Assembly: GCF_009711475.1 (NCBI RefSeq)
Contig: NZ_SMMD01000641.1
Location: forward strand, 1 to 5,087
DNA length: 5,087 nt
Origin: Fulvivirga aurantia
GTDB lineage: Bacteria; Bacteroidota; Bacteroidia; Cytophagales; Cyclobacteriaceae
Direction: 5' to 3'
In this document: positions 1-5,087 of the stretch, one piece after another
Position numbering within the stretch: position 1 is the first letter of the stretch
Layout of the letters: every line of letters starts with the position of its first letter
Position numbers and translations under genes: made by a program
The notes under the pieces: model-generated
Database searches by the model: none
What the model saw: only the letters and a program-made list of their open reading frames with translations
Told to the model about the DNA's origin: nothing

Positions 1-14
1 ACCTGCCCTCTCCT

Positions 15-833
15 TTGAAATCCGCCTTTTTCCTAGCCCTCTTTTTGATATCTTTTAACCTGTCAGCACAAAATGGCCTCATGCAAATCGGGGCCAGACC
101 TGCAGCCATGGGTTATGCCTACGCTACCGAGGCAGACCAATGGTCTTTCTTTCATAACCCTGGTGGCTTGGGGCAGCTCGAATCTGAATACGCAGCATTT
201 TTTGCATTAGAAAATAAATACGGAATAGAAGGCCTCAATATCATGGGTGCAGGTATAATAAGTCCGGTACCCGTAGGTACAGTGGCATTTGGTGCCTTTC
301 GCTTTGGTGATGACTTTTATAATGAGCAGTCATTATCCTTAGCTTATGGCAATCAATTCGGAATAGCCAGTTTAGGCCTTAAAGCTAATTTGCTGCAATA
401 CAACATAGAGGGTTTTGGCACCAAAAGCGTTTTAACCTTAGATTTTGGAGGTACTGCAACTGTCACGAAAGAACTTGTATTCGGTGCATATATCAGAAAT
501 ATCAATCAGGCGAAAGTTGAATCATCGGGTGAAGAAAGGGTTCCTACAATACTCAATGCTGGTATTTCGTACAGGCCGTTAGATAAACTAAGGCTTAACA
601 TCGAAACAGAAAAAGCGATCGAATACGATGCTTCTTTACGAGTAGGGTTAGAATATTTGATTTTAGAGAAGCTGGCAGTTCGTACTGGAGTGAGCACAGC
701 GCCATTCACCAGTTATGGTGGTTTAGGCTTTACCAAAGGCAGGTTGTCGGTAGATTACGCCATCACCAAAAACACTTCTCTTGGTTACAGTCATCAAGGT
801 GCGGTCTCATTCAGAATCAAGCAAGAAAAATGA
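15..833 (+). CDS. PorV/PorQ-like outer-membrane beta-barrel protein
   Basis: This is a 272-residue exported protein. Residues 1-18 form a signal peptide (basic Lys2, hydrophobic core, LSA|Q cleavage). The mature N-terminus carries the motif ARPAAMGYAYAT (27-38) followed by W43 and HNPGGL (47-52). This resembles the 'GAR-AAMG-A ... NPA-L' signature of the PorV/PorQ family of FadL-like barrels in Bacteroidota. The rest alternates short amphipathic strands and turns, as expected for an outer-membrane barrel. At about 270 residues it is shorter than typical PorV (near 390) or PorQ (over 300), so a direct type IX secretion role is not shown. The start is uncertain: the codon used is TTG, there is no Shine-Dalgarno, and the frame stays open to the left edge (reading LPSP before it). 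The true start may therefore be an ATG outside the window. The stop overlaps the next gene by 4 bp, which suggests translational coupling. Confidence 0.82.
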   Translation: MKSAFFLALFLISFNLSAQNGLMQIGARPAAMGYAYATEADQWSFFHNPGGLGQLESEYAAFFALENKYGIEGLNIMGAGIISPVPVGTVAFGAFRFGDDFYNEQSLSLAYGNQFGIASLGLKANLLQYNIEGFGTKSVLTLDFGGTATVTKELVFGAYIRNINQAKVESSGEERVPTILNAGISYRPLDKLRLNIETEKAIEYDASLRVGLEYLILEKLAVRTGVSTAPFTSYGGLGFTKGRLSVDYAITKNTSLGYSHQGAVSFRIKQEK

Positions 834-2920
834 GACGAGTAGCAATTCTTGCCTTAATACTCCTTTTCACTCAAAATGTTAGCGCACAAGAGTACCCATT
901 GGAGGAGCTGGATATTCAACAGTTTGTTGAAGAAATTTTTGCTTTTCAGGATGAGGATGTGAGTTATGAAGAACTATATGAAGTGCTGCTGTTGTATTAT
1001 TCGAACCCAATCGATTTGAACAAAGCTACTCGCGAAGAACTAAAATCATTATACGTACTCTCAGATTATCAGCTCAATAATTTCCTTGACTATCGCTCAA
1101 AATATGGCCGCTTATTAAGTATTTATGAATTGCAGGCCGTTCCCGGCCTGGACATCGCCACGATATATAAACTCATTCCTTTTGTAACTGTCAGAGATGA
1201 AGGACTCAACGCTGACAACCGACCTTTGCTTGAAAGAATTTTAAGTGAAAGAAATAATTATCTTTTATTAAGGTATGAGCAAACCCTAGAAACTAAAAAA
1301 GGCTACACCACTACACCAGTCGACACCACCAAAGCTATTCCCTCCAGGTATGCAGGTGGCAGAGGAAAACATTATGCCCGATTTAGGGTGAGTCACGTAA
1401 GAGATTTTAGCTTGGGTTTTACGATAGAAAAAGATGCCGGTGAGGCCTACACCTGGGATCCCTCTACAAATCGATATGGGGCTGATTTTTATAGTTTCCA
1501 CTTTCAGCTACAAAACCAAGGGCGTTTGAAAGACCTGTTGGTAGGCGATTATCAGATACAATATGGACAAAGCTTATTGCTGGGGGCAGGATTTAATGTA
1601 GGCAAAGGGGCCGAAACCATAACTACAGTAAGAAGGTCTAACCTTGGTATAAGACCTTACACCAGTGTAATAGAAAGTGGTTTTTTCAGAGGTGCTGCAG
1701 CCACTTATGAAATTAACAAACAAATTAACCTAACCAACTTCTACTCACGATTGGCTCAAGATGCCATTATAAGAAGTGATACTTTGAGCGATAGCTTTTC
1801 TCAGTTTATATCCAGCGTGCAGAGTTCCGGTTTTCATAGAACAGCAAGTGAAATAAGCGCCAAAAATGATGTTGTGGAGCAAAACTTTGGAGGAACACTG
1901 CTTTACAAAGACAAAACTGATAACCTCCAGGTGGGCATGACATTTATTGCTACCCACTTCGATAAGCCCCTGCTCAAAAAGGATGTTGCATACAATACTT
2001 TCGAGTTTAAAGGTACTTTCAACCAAAATATTGGTTTATTCTATAATTACAATTGGCAAAATGTTAGCCTCTTCGGAGAAGTTGCCAGGTCTAAAAGTGG
2101 TGGTATAGGCGCGGTTGGTGGTATGATTGTAAGCCTTACTCCTAATCTGGAATCGTCAGTAGTCTTAAGAAATTATGACAAAGACTTTCACAGTTTTTAT
2201 GGTCAATCATTTGGTGAGTCAACGAGAAATATAAACGAAAGAGGCTGGTACTGGGGTTTAAAATACAAACCATCGAGAAAGTACCAATTTAGCGCATATT
2301 TCGACCAATTCACCTTCCCCTGGTTGAGATCAAATATAAACGCTCCCTCTACCGGATATGAGTATTTATTCAGAGCTAATTACAAACCAAGAAAAGGTGT
2401 ATTACTCTATGCACAGTTTAGACAACAATCTAAGATGGATGCGGTAAGCGACCAGGAAGCCGTTATTAAATTCCCCTCAAATAGAATTAAAAGAAACTAT
2501 GTGCTGAACTTAGACCTAAAAGTAAGTGACGCAGTCTCTTTAAAGTCCCGTGCACAATTTAGCAATGCAGAATTTGAAAATATGCAGACTGCAGGTTACA
2601 CAATAGTGCAAGATTTAAATATAAGAGTTGGTAAATTCAGAGCTAGTGGAAGAGTCGCATTATTTGATACCGATGACTACGAAAACCGACAATATGTCTA
2701 TGAAAGAGATGTGTTATATGCCTTTTCTATACCGGCATACTCAGGTGTAGGTATGCGTCACTACATTTTGGCTCAATACGGTCTTACTAAAAAGATCGAT
2801 CTATATGCCAGATATGCGCGTACAAGTTATCGTGATAGAAGCGTAATAAGCTCAGGTTTAGAAGAAATTGAAGGATCAGAAAAAACCGATGTAAAATTTC
2901 AGGTACGGATAAAGTTTTAA
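830..2920 (+). CDS. Exported helix-hairpin-helix protein with a C-terminal outer-membrane beta-barrel
   Basis: This is a 696-residue protein with a signal peptide at 1-19 (AILALILLF core, VSA|Q). An acidic helical segment (about 24-57) precedes a ComEA-like double HhH region (about 58-118). That region has LNKATREEL (63-71), DYRSKYG (87-93) and LQAVPGLD (101-108). From about residue 140 the sequence is rich in aromatic, alternating beta strands and ends in VRIKF, whose terminal Phe fits an outer-membrane beta-signal. Conserved-looking barrel blocks are GDYQIQYGQ (239-247), NLGIRPYTSV (271-280) and GFFRGAAATYE (284-294). Proteins of this architecture occur in Bacteroidota, usually annotated only as HhH-domain proteins. 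ComEA HhH domains bind DNA, but here the hairpin glycines are mostly lost, so DNA binding is uncertain. The ATG lies inside the preceding gene's stop (ATGA), giving a two-gene operon. The gene ends with tandem TAA TAA stops. Confidence 0.9.
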   Translation: MRRVAILALILLFTQNVSAQEYPLEELDIQQFVEEIFAFQDEDVSYEELYEVLLLYYSNPIDLNKATREELKSLYVLSDYQLNNFLDYRSKYGRLLSIYELQAVPGLDIATIYKLIPFVTVRDEGLNADNRPLLERILSERNNYLLLRYEQTLETKKGYTTTPVDTTKAIPSRYAGGRGKHYARFRVSHVRDFSLGFTIEKDAGEAYTWDPSTNRYGADFYSFHFQLQNQGRLKDLLVGDYQIQYGQSLLLGAGFNVGKGAETITTVRRSNLGIRPYTSVIESGFFRGAAATYEINKQINLTNFYSRLAQDAIIRSDTLSDSFSQFISSVQSSGFHRTASEISAKNDVVEQNFGGTLLYKDKTDNLQVGMTFIATHFDKPLLKKDVAYNTFEFKGTFNQNIGLFYNYNWQNVSLFGEVARSKSGGIGAVGGMIVSLTPNLESSVVLRNYDKDFHSFYGQSFGESTRNINERGWYWGLKYKPSRKYQFSAYFDQFTFPWLRSNINAPSTGYEYLFRANYKPRKGVLLYAQFRQQSKMDAVSDQEAVIKFPSNRIKRNYVLNLDLKVSDAVSLKSRAQFSNAEFENMQTAGYTIVQDLNIRVGKFRASGRVALFDTDDYENRQYVYERDVLYAFSIPAYSGVGMRHYILAQYGLTKKIDLYARYARTSYRDRSVISSGLEEIEGSEKTDVKFQVRIKF

Positions 2921-2945
2921 TAACCATCTATCGGGTATAACTTTG
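2915..2945 (+). promoter_or_regulatory. Putative Bacteroidota-type promoter upstream of the small membrane peptide
   Basis: TAACTTTG at 2938-2945 matches all fixed positions of the Bacteroidota -7 element TAnnTTTG. A T-rich TTTT (2915-2918) lies 19 bp upstream, where the TTTG/TTG -33 element is expected, but it is imperfect. Transcription would start near 2950, leaving a leader of only about 10 nt before the ATG at 2961. The -33 part overlaps the end of the preceding gene. It could drive the peptide alone or also the DUF3127 unit. Confidence 0.5.
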
Positions 2946-2960
2946 CAATAAACACTCACT

Positions 2961-3065
2961 ATGCACGCAGTTGAACTAATAGATAGTGGCTCTCTACTGG
3001 CCATAGCCATAGGGGCAATTATATTTGTGATAATATTCACGGCATTGTTTAGAAAAAAAAGATAA
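2961..3065 (+). CDS. Small single-pass membrane peptide (34 residues)
   Basis: An ATG-TAA frame encodes 34 residues. The N-terminus is short and acidic (MHAVELIDSG, Glu5 and Asp8), residues 11-30 are an uninterrupted hydrophobic span (LLAIAIGAIIFVIIF core), and the tail is basic (RKKR). The positive-inside rule predicts N-out/C-in topology. A good TAnnTTTG element sits about 16 bp upstream, and the frame fills the gap between two genes without overlapping either. There is no Shine-Dalgarno, but an A/C-rich leader is normal in this phylum. Size and shape recall small subunits of respiratory or transport complexes such as CcoQ-type peptides, but no family motif is recognisable and no partner complex lies nearby. 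A chance hydrophobic frame in AT-rich DNA remains possible. Function unknown. Confidence 0.55.
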   Translation: MHAVELIDSGSLLAIAIGAIIFVIIFTALFRKKR

Positions 3066-3075
3066 GCCACTTATC
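3061..3075. repeat. Perfect 6-bp inverted repeat (hairpin) over the small peptide's stop codon
   Basis: GATAAG (3061-3066), a 3-nt spacer CCA and CTTATC (3070-3075) form a perfect inverted repeat. Allowing one mismatch it extends by two A-T pairs on each side. A T5 run follows at 3086-3090, about 10 nt beyond the stem, which is too far for a classic intrinsic terminator. The stem has only two G-C pairs. It could be a weak terminator or 3' end structure for the peptide mRNA, or an operator about 35 bp ahead of the DUF3127 start. Confidence 0.4.
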
Positions 3076-3102
3076 ATTGTAAACATTTTTGAAGTAAAAG
3101 AC

Positions 3103-3108
3103 AGAGGA
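3103..3108 (+). promoter_or_regulatory. Shine-Dalgarno-like AGAGGA before the DUF3127 gene
   Basis: AGAGGA ends 2 nt before the ATG at 3111, with its GAGG core 3 nt away. This spacing is shorter than usual for Shine-Dalgarno pairing. It is still notable, because the other starts in the window have no purine block this good. It supports the choice of 3111 as the start. Confidence 0.35.
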
Positions 3109-3110
3109 CT

Positions 3111-3497
3111 ATGAACGTAAAGGGTAAAATAACTGAGATCTACGATACACAAAACATTTCTAATACATTTAAAAAGCGTGAGTTTGTACTCGAATACGCT
3201 GAAAATCCTCAGTACCCTGAATACCTGAAGTTCGAAATGATTCAGGACAAATGCGCGCTACTTGATGGACTAAATGTGGGTGACACAGTAGATGTATACT
3301 TTAACCTTAAAGGCCGTAAATGGACCGATCCTAAAGGTGTTGATAAGTATTTCAACTCACTACAGGCCTGGAAATTTGAAACCGAATCTGCCGGTGGTGG
3401 TGGCTCTACACCTCCTGCTGCTGCAGACACTGGTATGGACCAGATGGAAGAACCGGGTTGGATTTCTGAAAACGAAGATGACGACCTACCATTCTAA
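3111..3497 (+). CDS. DUF3127 family protein, OB-fold-like, with SSB-type acidic C-terminal tip
   Basis: This 128-residue protein has no signal peptide and is predicted to be cytoplasmic. Residues 1-91 form the DUF3127 domain: MNVKGKITEIYDTQ at the start, KREFVLEY (22-29), YPEYLKFEMIQDK (35-47), VGDTVDVYFNLKGRKW (56-71) and a final FNSLQAWKFE (81-90). The alternating strands and 'GD-V-V-F-L-GR-W' core resemble an OB-fold, as in single-stranded-DNA-binding proteins. After it comes a flexible Gly/Ser/Pro/Ala linker (about 94-107), then an acidic tail ending NEDDDLPF (121-128). This closely resembles the SSB tip (DFDDDIPF in E. coli) that recruits DNA-repair and replication proteins. The family has no established function that I know of; a role in DNA metabolism is inferred from domain shape plus tip. 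The next gene's ATG directly follows the stop, so the two are probably co-transcribed. Single Cys at 48. Confidence 0.9.
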   Translation: MNVKGKITEIYDTQNISNTFKKREFVLEYAENPQYPEYLKFEMIQDKCALLDGLNVGDTVDVYFNLKGRKWTDPKGVDKYFNSLQAWKFETESAGGGGSTPPAAADTGMDQMEEPGWISENEDDDLPF

Positions 3498-3941
3498 ATG
3501 AAAGCTCCTGTATTATTCGTTTTACTCTTCCTTGGTATTTTCTCAAATGAGAAAGTGCGTATTATCGAGTATAACGGCAATGAAGTAAAGACTACTTATG
3601 CGGTAGACGCTCAATTCTATGGTAAATATGCAGGTGCCAAAACCGGCTACCTCATACTCAATGAAGATGGTACAGGAGTCTACAATTATGATGTATTTGG
3701 CTTTGCCCCTGCCACTTGTAAAAAAGATGTGATTAACATCGAGTGGGGCTTTTTACTTGATGAAAATGATCAGGTGGTGAGTTTTGAGCGCGAGTATGGC
3801 TTATCGTACCCGATCCTGATGAAAAGCCTCGGAAACACGCAATTTCAAGGTTGTCGCACCCCTGTGATGCTAGATTTCATCATGGTTTATAAAAATGGCG
3901 ATATTGGTGTTTCGTCATCTGACGACTGGATCAAAGAATAA
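3498..3941 (+). CDS. Hypothetical small exported protein with two cysteines
   Basis: I do not recognise the family of this 147-residue protein. The N-terminus has Lys2 and a hydrophobic stretch (VLFVLLFLGIF, 5-15), consistent with a signal peptide whose cleavage site is unclear, or with an uncleaved anchor. There is no lipobox cysteine. The mature part looks all-beta and small: FYGKYAGAKTGYLILNEDGT (40-59) has repeated Tyr/Gly and a turn typical of lipocalin-like or META-like folds, followed by YNYDVFGF (62-69). Cys74 and Cys119 are the only cysteines and could form a disulfide after export. The C-terminus alternates hydrophobic and polar residues (DFIMVYKNGDIGV, 126-138). The start ATG directly abuts the upstream TAA, with no intergenic base and no separate promoter, so it is likely translated by coupling from the DUF3127 gene. 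Existence is well supported by a long frame with a signal sequence; function is unknown. Confidence 0.8.
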   Translation: MKAPVLFVLLFLGIFSNEKVRIIEYNGNEVKTTYAVDAQFYGKYAGAKTGYLILNEDGTGVYNYDVFGFAPATCKKDVINIEWGFLLDENDQVVSFEREYGLSYPILMKSLGNTQFQGCRTPVMLDFIMVYKNGDIGVSSSDDWIKE

Positions 3942-3974
3942 TCGGCTTATTTAGACATTGGTAGATTTTAGCTT

Positions 3975-4003
3975 TTTGTAGTATCTTGATTACTATAAAT
4001 TCG
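3975..4003 (+). promoter_or_regulatory. Putative promoter of the DUF2807 gene
   Basis: In the 85-bp AT-rich gap, TTTG (3975-3978) and TAAATTCG (3996-4003) are 17 bp apart. This fits the Bacteroidota -33/-7 arrangement (TTTG, then TAnnTTTG) with one mismatch in the -7 element. Transcription would start near 4010, about 17 nt before the ATG. An alternative pair is ATTG (3958-3961) with TATCTTGA (3982-3989), 20 bp apart. No hairpin terminator is visible between the previous stop and this element. Confidence 0.4.
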
Positions 4004-4026
4004 ACCTTTTAAAATCTTGTATACCA

Positions 4027-4767
4027 ATGAAAAAATTTAGCATTTTAATTCTTTTTATTGCCGCTTCAATTGGCTCAGCATTTGCACCCATCGGCCCGGA
4101 TATTACTACCAAAAAACTTGAATTACCTGAGTTTCACAGTATTTATGTAAACTCCGGCTACACCGTAAAACTCAAGCAAACCAACAAGCAGGAAGTTGAG
4201 GTTGTGGCACTCACTGAGATTTATAATATCAGTGAGTTTAAAGTGAAAGATGGTGTTTTACATGTAAATGTTGAGCGCAAAGAAGACAATAAGAATAAAA
4301 CGGTTTGGGAGAAAATTGACAACATCAAGATATCTCCTGAAATGACCCTAACCATTACCATGCGCGACATCAAAAGTCTGGCAGTAAACGGAAGTGGTAA
4401 AATAATTGGAGAAAACTCTATCGCATCTGACAACCTCAACCTATCTGTAGCCGGCTCAGGCACGATAGATGTAGACGTAAAAAGCAAAACCCTTAAAACT
4501 GATATTAGCGGAAGCGGAGAAGTGAAATTGAAAGGCTATGCCAATGATAATGACATCAGCATAAGCGGATCGGGCACCTTGCACGGTTATGACTGTGCAC
4601 TTACCAGTTCTAAAACTAAAATTAGTGGATCTGGTACTTGTGAGATCAATGTTACTGATAATCTGGAAGCAAAAATATTGGGCAGTGGCAACCTAAAACA
4701 TAAAGGACAGACCAAAAACGTTGTAAAAACTATCTATGGCAGTGGTTCTGTAGAGAGAGAATACTAA
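4027..4767 (+). CDS. Secreted DUF2807 (head GIN domain) protein with GSG-repeat beta-solenoid
   Basis: This 246-residue protein has a clear signal peptide (MKKFSILILFIAASIGSAFA, cleavage after Ala20). The mature start (LPEFHSIYVNSGYTVKLKQ, 33-51) is the typical opening of PF10988/DUF2807, the putative auto-transporter adhesin 'head GIN' domain common in Bacteroidota. An N-terminal beta half (about 33-115) is followed by a repeat half containing seven GSG turns at residues 122, 143, 162, 181, 201, 219 and 238. Their 18-21-residue spacing indicates successive rungs of a right-handed beta-solenoid. Cys190 and Cys205 lie on neighbouring rungs and could pair. It has no outer-membrane anchor, lipobox or type IX C-terminal sorting domain, so it is probably periplasmic or loosely surface-associated. 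The domain's biochemical role is not established; the adhesin label is a family name, not evidence. It has its own candidate promoter and seems to be a single-gene unit. Confidence 0.92.
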   Translation: MKKFSILILFIAASIGSAFAPIGPDITTKKLELPEFHSIYVNSGYTVKLKQTNKQEVEVVALTEIYNISEFKVKDGVLHVNVERKEDNKNKTVWEKIDNIKISPEMTLTITMRDIKSLAVNGSGKIIGENSIASDNLNLSVAGSGTIDVDVKSKTLKTDISGSGEVKLKGYANDNDISISGSGTLHGYDCALTSSKTKISGSGTCEINVTDNLEAKILGSGNLKHKGQTKNVVKTIYGSGSVEREY

Positions 4768-4802
4768 TACTTTTTTGTAGGGCTGTTATAAATATCGCTG
4801 CA

Positions 4803-4850
4803 ACTCGACCAAAAAATATTTTGACTCAACTGCTGCCAATGCAACTCAAC
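4803..4850. repeat. Three ACTC(G/A)AC heptamers at about 20-bp spacing
   Basis: Copies are at 4803-4809 (ACTCGAC), 4824-4830 (ACTCAAC) and 4844-4850 (ACTCAAC), with starts 21 and 20 bp apart, close to two DNA helical turns. The outer copies extend to an 11-mer, TGCAACTC(G/A)AC, with one difference. The middle copy overlaps the palindrome TTGACTCAA, and an inverted TTGAG follows at 4858-4862. They lie in the 156-bp non-coding stretch (4768-4923) before the last gene and could be regulator-binding sites. No clear TAnnTTTG promoter or terminator is visible in that stretch. Confidence 0.3.
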
Positions 4851-4923
4851 AATTCTTTTGAGCTTTAGTATATATGCTACGCAATTTTCAGCGTTATATA
4901 GACATACTAAGCAGAGAAAGACT

Positions 4924-5087
4924 ATGGTAGAAAAAGAAATAAAATTTAAGCGAGCACTTATTTTGGGCAATTTTTACAATAGGAAGGTAAAAATTATTAA
5001 AAGTGTAACAGACAGTTACGAAGTGCTGGTCGACAAAATTATTGGATTACAAAAGAATATGGCCGTGACCAAGGAACATGGCCTGAT
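4924..5087 (+). CDS. Start of an unrecognised gene, cut by the right edge
   Basis: An ATG at 4924 opens a frame with no stop for the 54 codons up to the window end, so the gene is 3'-partial. The N-terminus MVEKEIKFKRALILG is charged and lysine-rich, with no signal peptide, suggesting a cytoplasmic protein. The stretch KVKIIKSV (21-28) and the following VLVDKIIG (34-41) look like short strands or helices, but no family is recognisable from this fragment. The frame is open upstream back to a TGA at 4822-4824 but contains no earlier ATG, only a TTG at 4858. The purine-rich GCAGAGAAAG just before the ATG supports 4924. It follows a long leader region with phased repeats. Confidence 0.6.
   Translation, partial: MVEKEIKFKRALILGNFYNRKVKIIKSVTDSYEVLVDKIIGLQKNMAVTKEHGL

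Noticed and set aside
15..833. Assigning the first gene as porV, porQ or a PorP/SprF type IX secretion gene
   Set aside because: The N-terminal motif resembles the PorV/PorQ group only in general, the protein is short, and no other type IX genes are in the window.
2911..2944. Inverted repeat AAAGTT...AACTTT after the HhH-barrel gene
   Set aside because: It has 6-bp AT-rich arms with a 22-nt loop. This is too weak for a terminator, and the right arm is explained by the promoter-like TAACTTTG.
2876..3070. Minus-strand frame of 64 codons opposite the small membrane peptide
   Set aside because: It overlaps the end of the HhH-barrel gene and mirrors the + strand peptide. The promoter-like element and better start support the + strand.
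3084..3091. CATTTTTG as a -7 element for the DUF3127 gene
   Set aside because: It has one mismatch to TAnnTTTG and no TTG/TTTG at 17-23 bp upstream, so the evidence is too thin to list as a promoter.
3292..3501. + strand frame of 69 codons inside the DUF3127 gene
   Set aside because: It is an out-of-frame shadow of a well-supported gene, with no domain or start signal.
4845..4862. CTCAA/TTGAG hairpin as a terminator for the DUF2807 gene
   Set aside because: The stem is only 5 bp with an 8-nt loop, lies about 80 bp past the stop, and is not followed by a T run.
4857..4889. Promoter candidate TTTG (4857) plus CAATTTTC (4882) for the last gene
   Set aside because: The spacing is acceptable, but the -7 element matches only four of six fixed positions, which is not distinguishable from background.
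4764..4970. Minus-strand frame of 68 codons across the last intergenic region
   Set aside because: It is antisense to the start of the gene at 4924, has a cysteine-rich, low-quality composition without domain or signal, and has no start context. It is most likely a chance frame in AT-rich DNA.

Overview
The window looks like chromosomal DNA from a Bacteroidota bacterium, most likely a marine-type Cytophagales such as the Fulvivirga/Marivirga/Roseivirga group; the genus is inferred. The evidence is moderate-to-low GC, A-rich start regions mostly without strong Shine-Dalgarno sequences, promoter-like TAnnTTTG elements, and protein families typical of the phylum: a PorV/PorQ-like outer-membrane protein, a helix-hairpin-helix/beta-barrel protein, DUF3127 and a DUF2807 'head GIN' protein. 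All supported genes lie on the + strand. I see no tRNA, rRNA, insertion sequence, CRISPR array or phage gene.

Bases 1-2920 hold two envelope genes that overlap by 4 bp (ATGA). The first encodes a small PorV/PorQ-like outer-membrane protein. The second encodes a 696-residue exported protein with a short N-terminal ComEA-like helix-hairpin-helix (HhH) region followed by a large predicted beta-barrel. Bases 2921-3110 hold a promoter-like TAACTTTG, a 34-codon single-membrane-span peptide, and a perfect 6-bp hairpin (GATAAG-CCA-CTTATC) over that peptide's stop codon.

Bases 3111-3941 form a tight two-gene unit (stop TAA directly followed by ATG). It encodes a DUF3127 OB-fold-like protein that ends in an SSB-style acidic tip (DDDLPF), then a small exported protein of unknown function. 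After an 85-bp AT-rich gap with a plausible Bacteroidota promoter comes a secreted DUF2807 protein with seven GSG turns about 19-20 residues apart. A 156-bp intergenic stretch carries three ACTC(G/A)AC heptamers spaced 21 and 20 bp. The last gene starts at 4924 and runs off the right edge.

The genes do not form one obvious pathway. Four are exported or envelope proteins, one is a predicted membrane peptide, and the DUF3127 protein is the only one clearly predicted to be cytoplasmic. The strongest leads are the SSB-like tail on DUF3127, the HhH-plus-barrel architecture coupled to the PorQ-like gene, and the unlisted small membrane peptide with its hairpin. Nothing here is proof of a new system.
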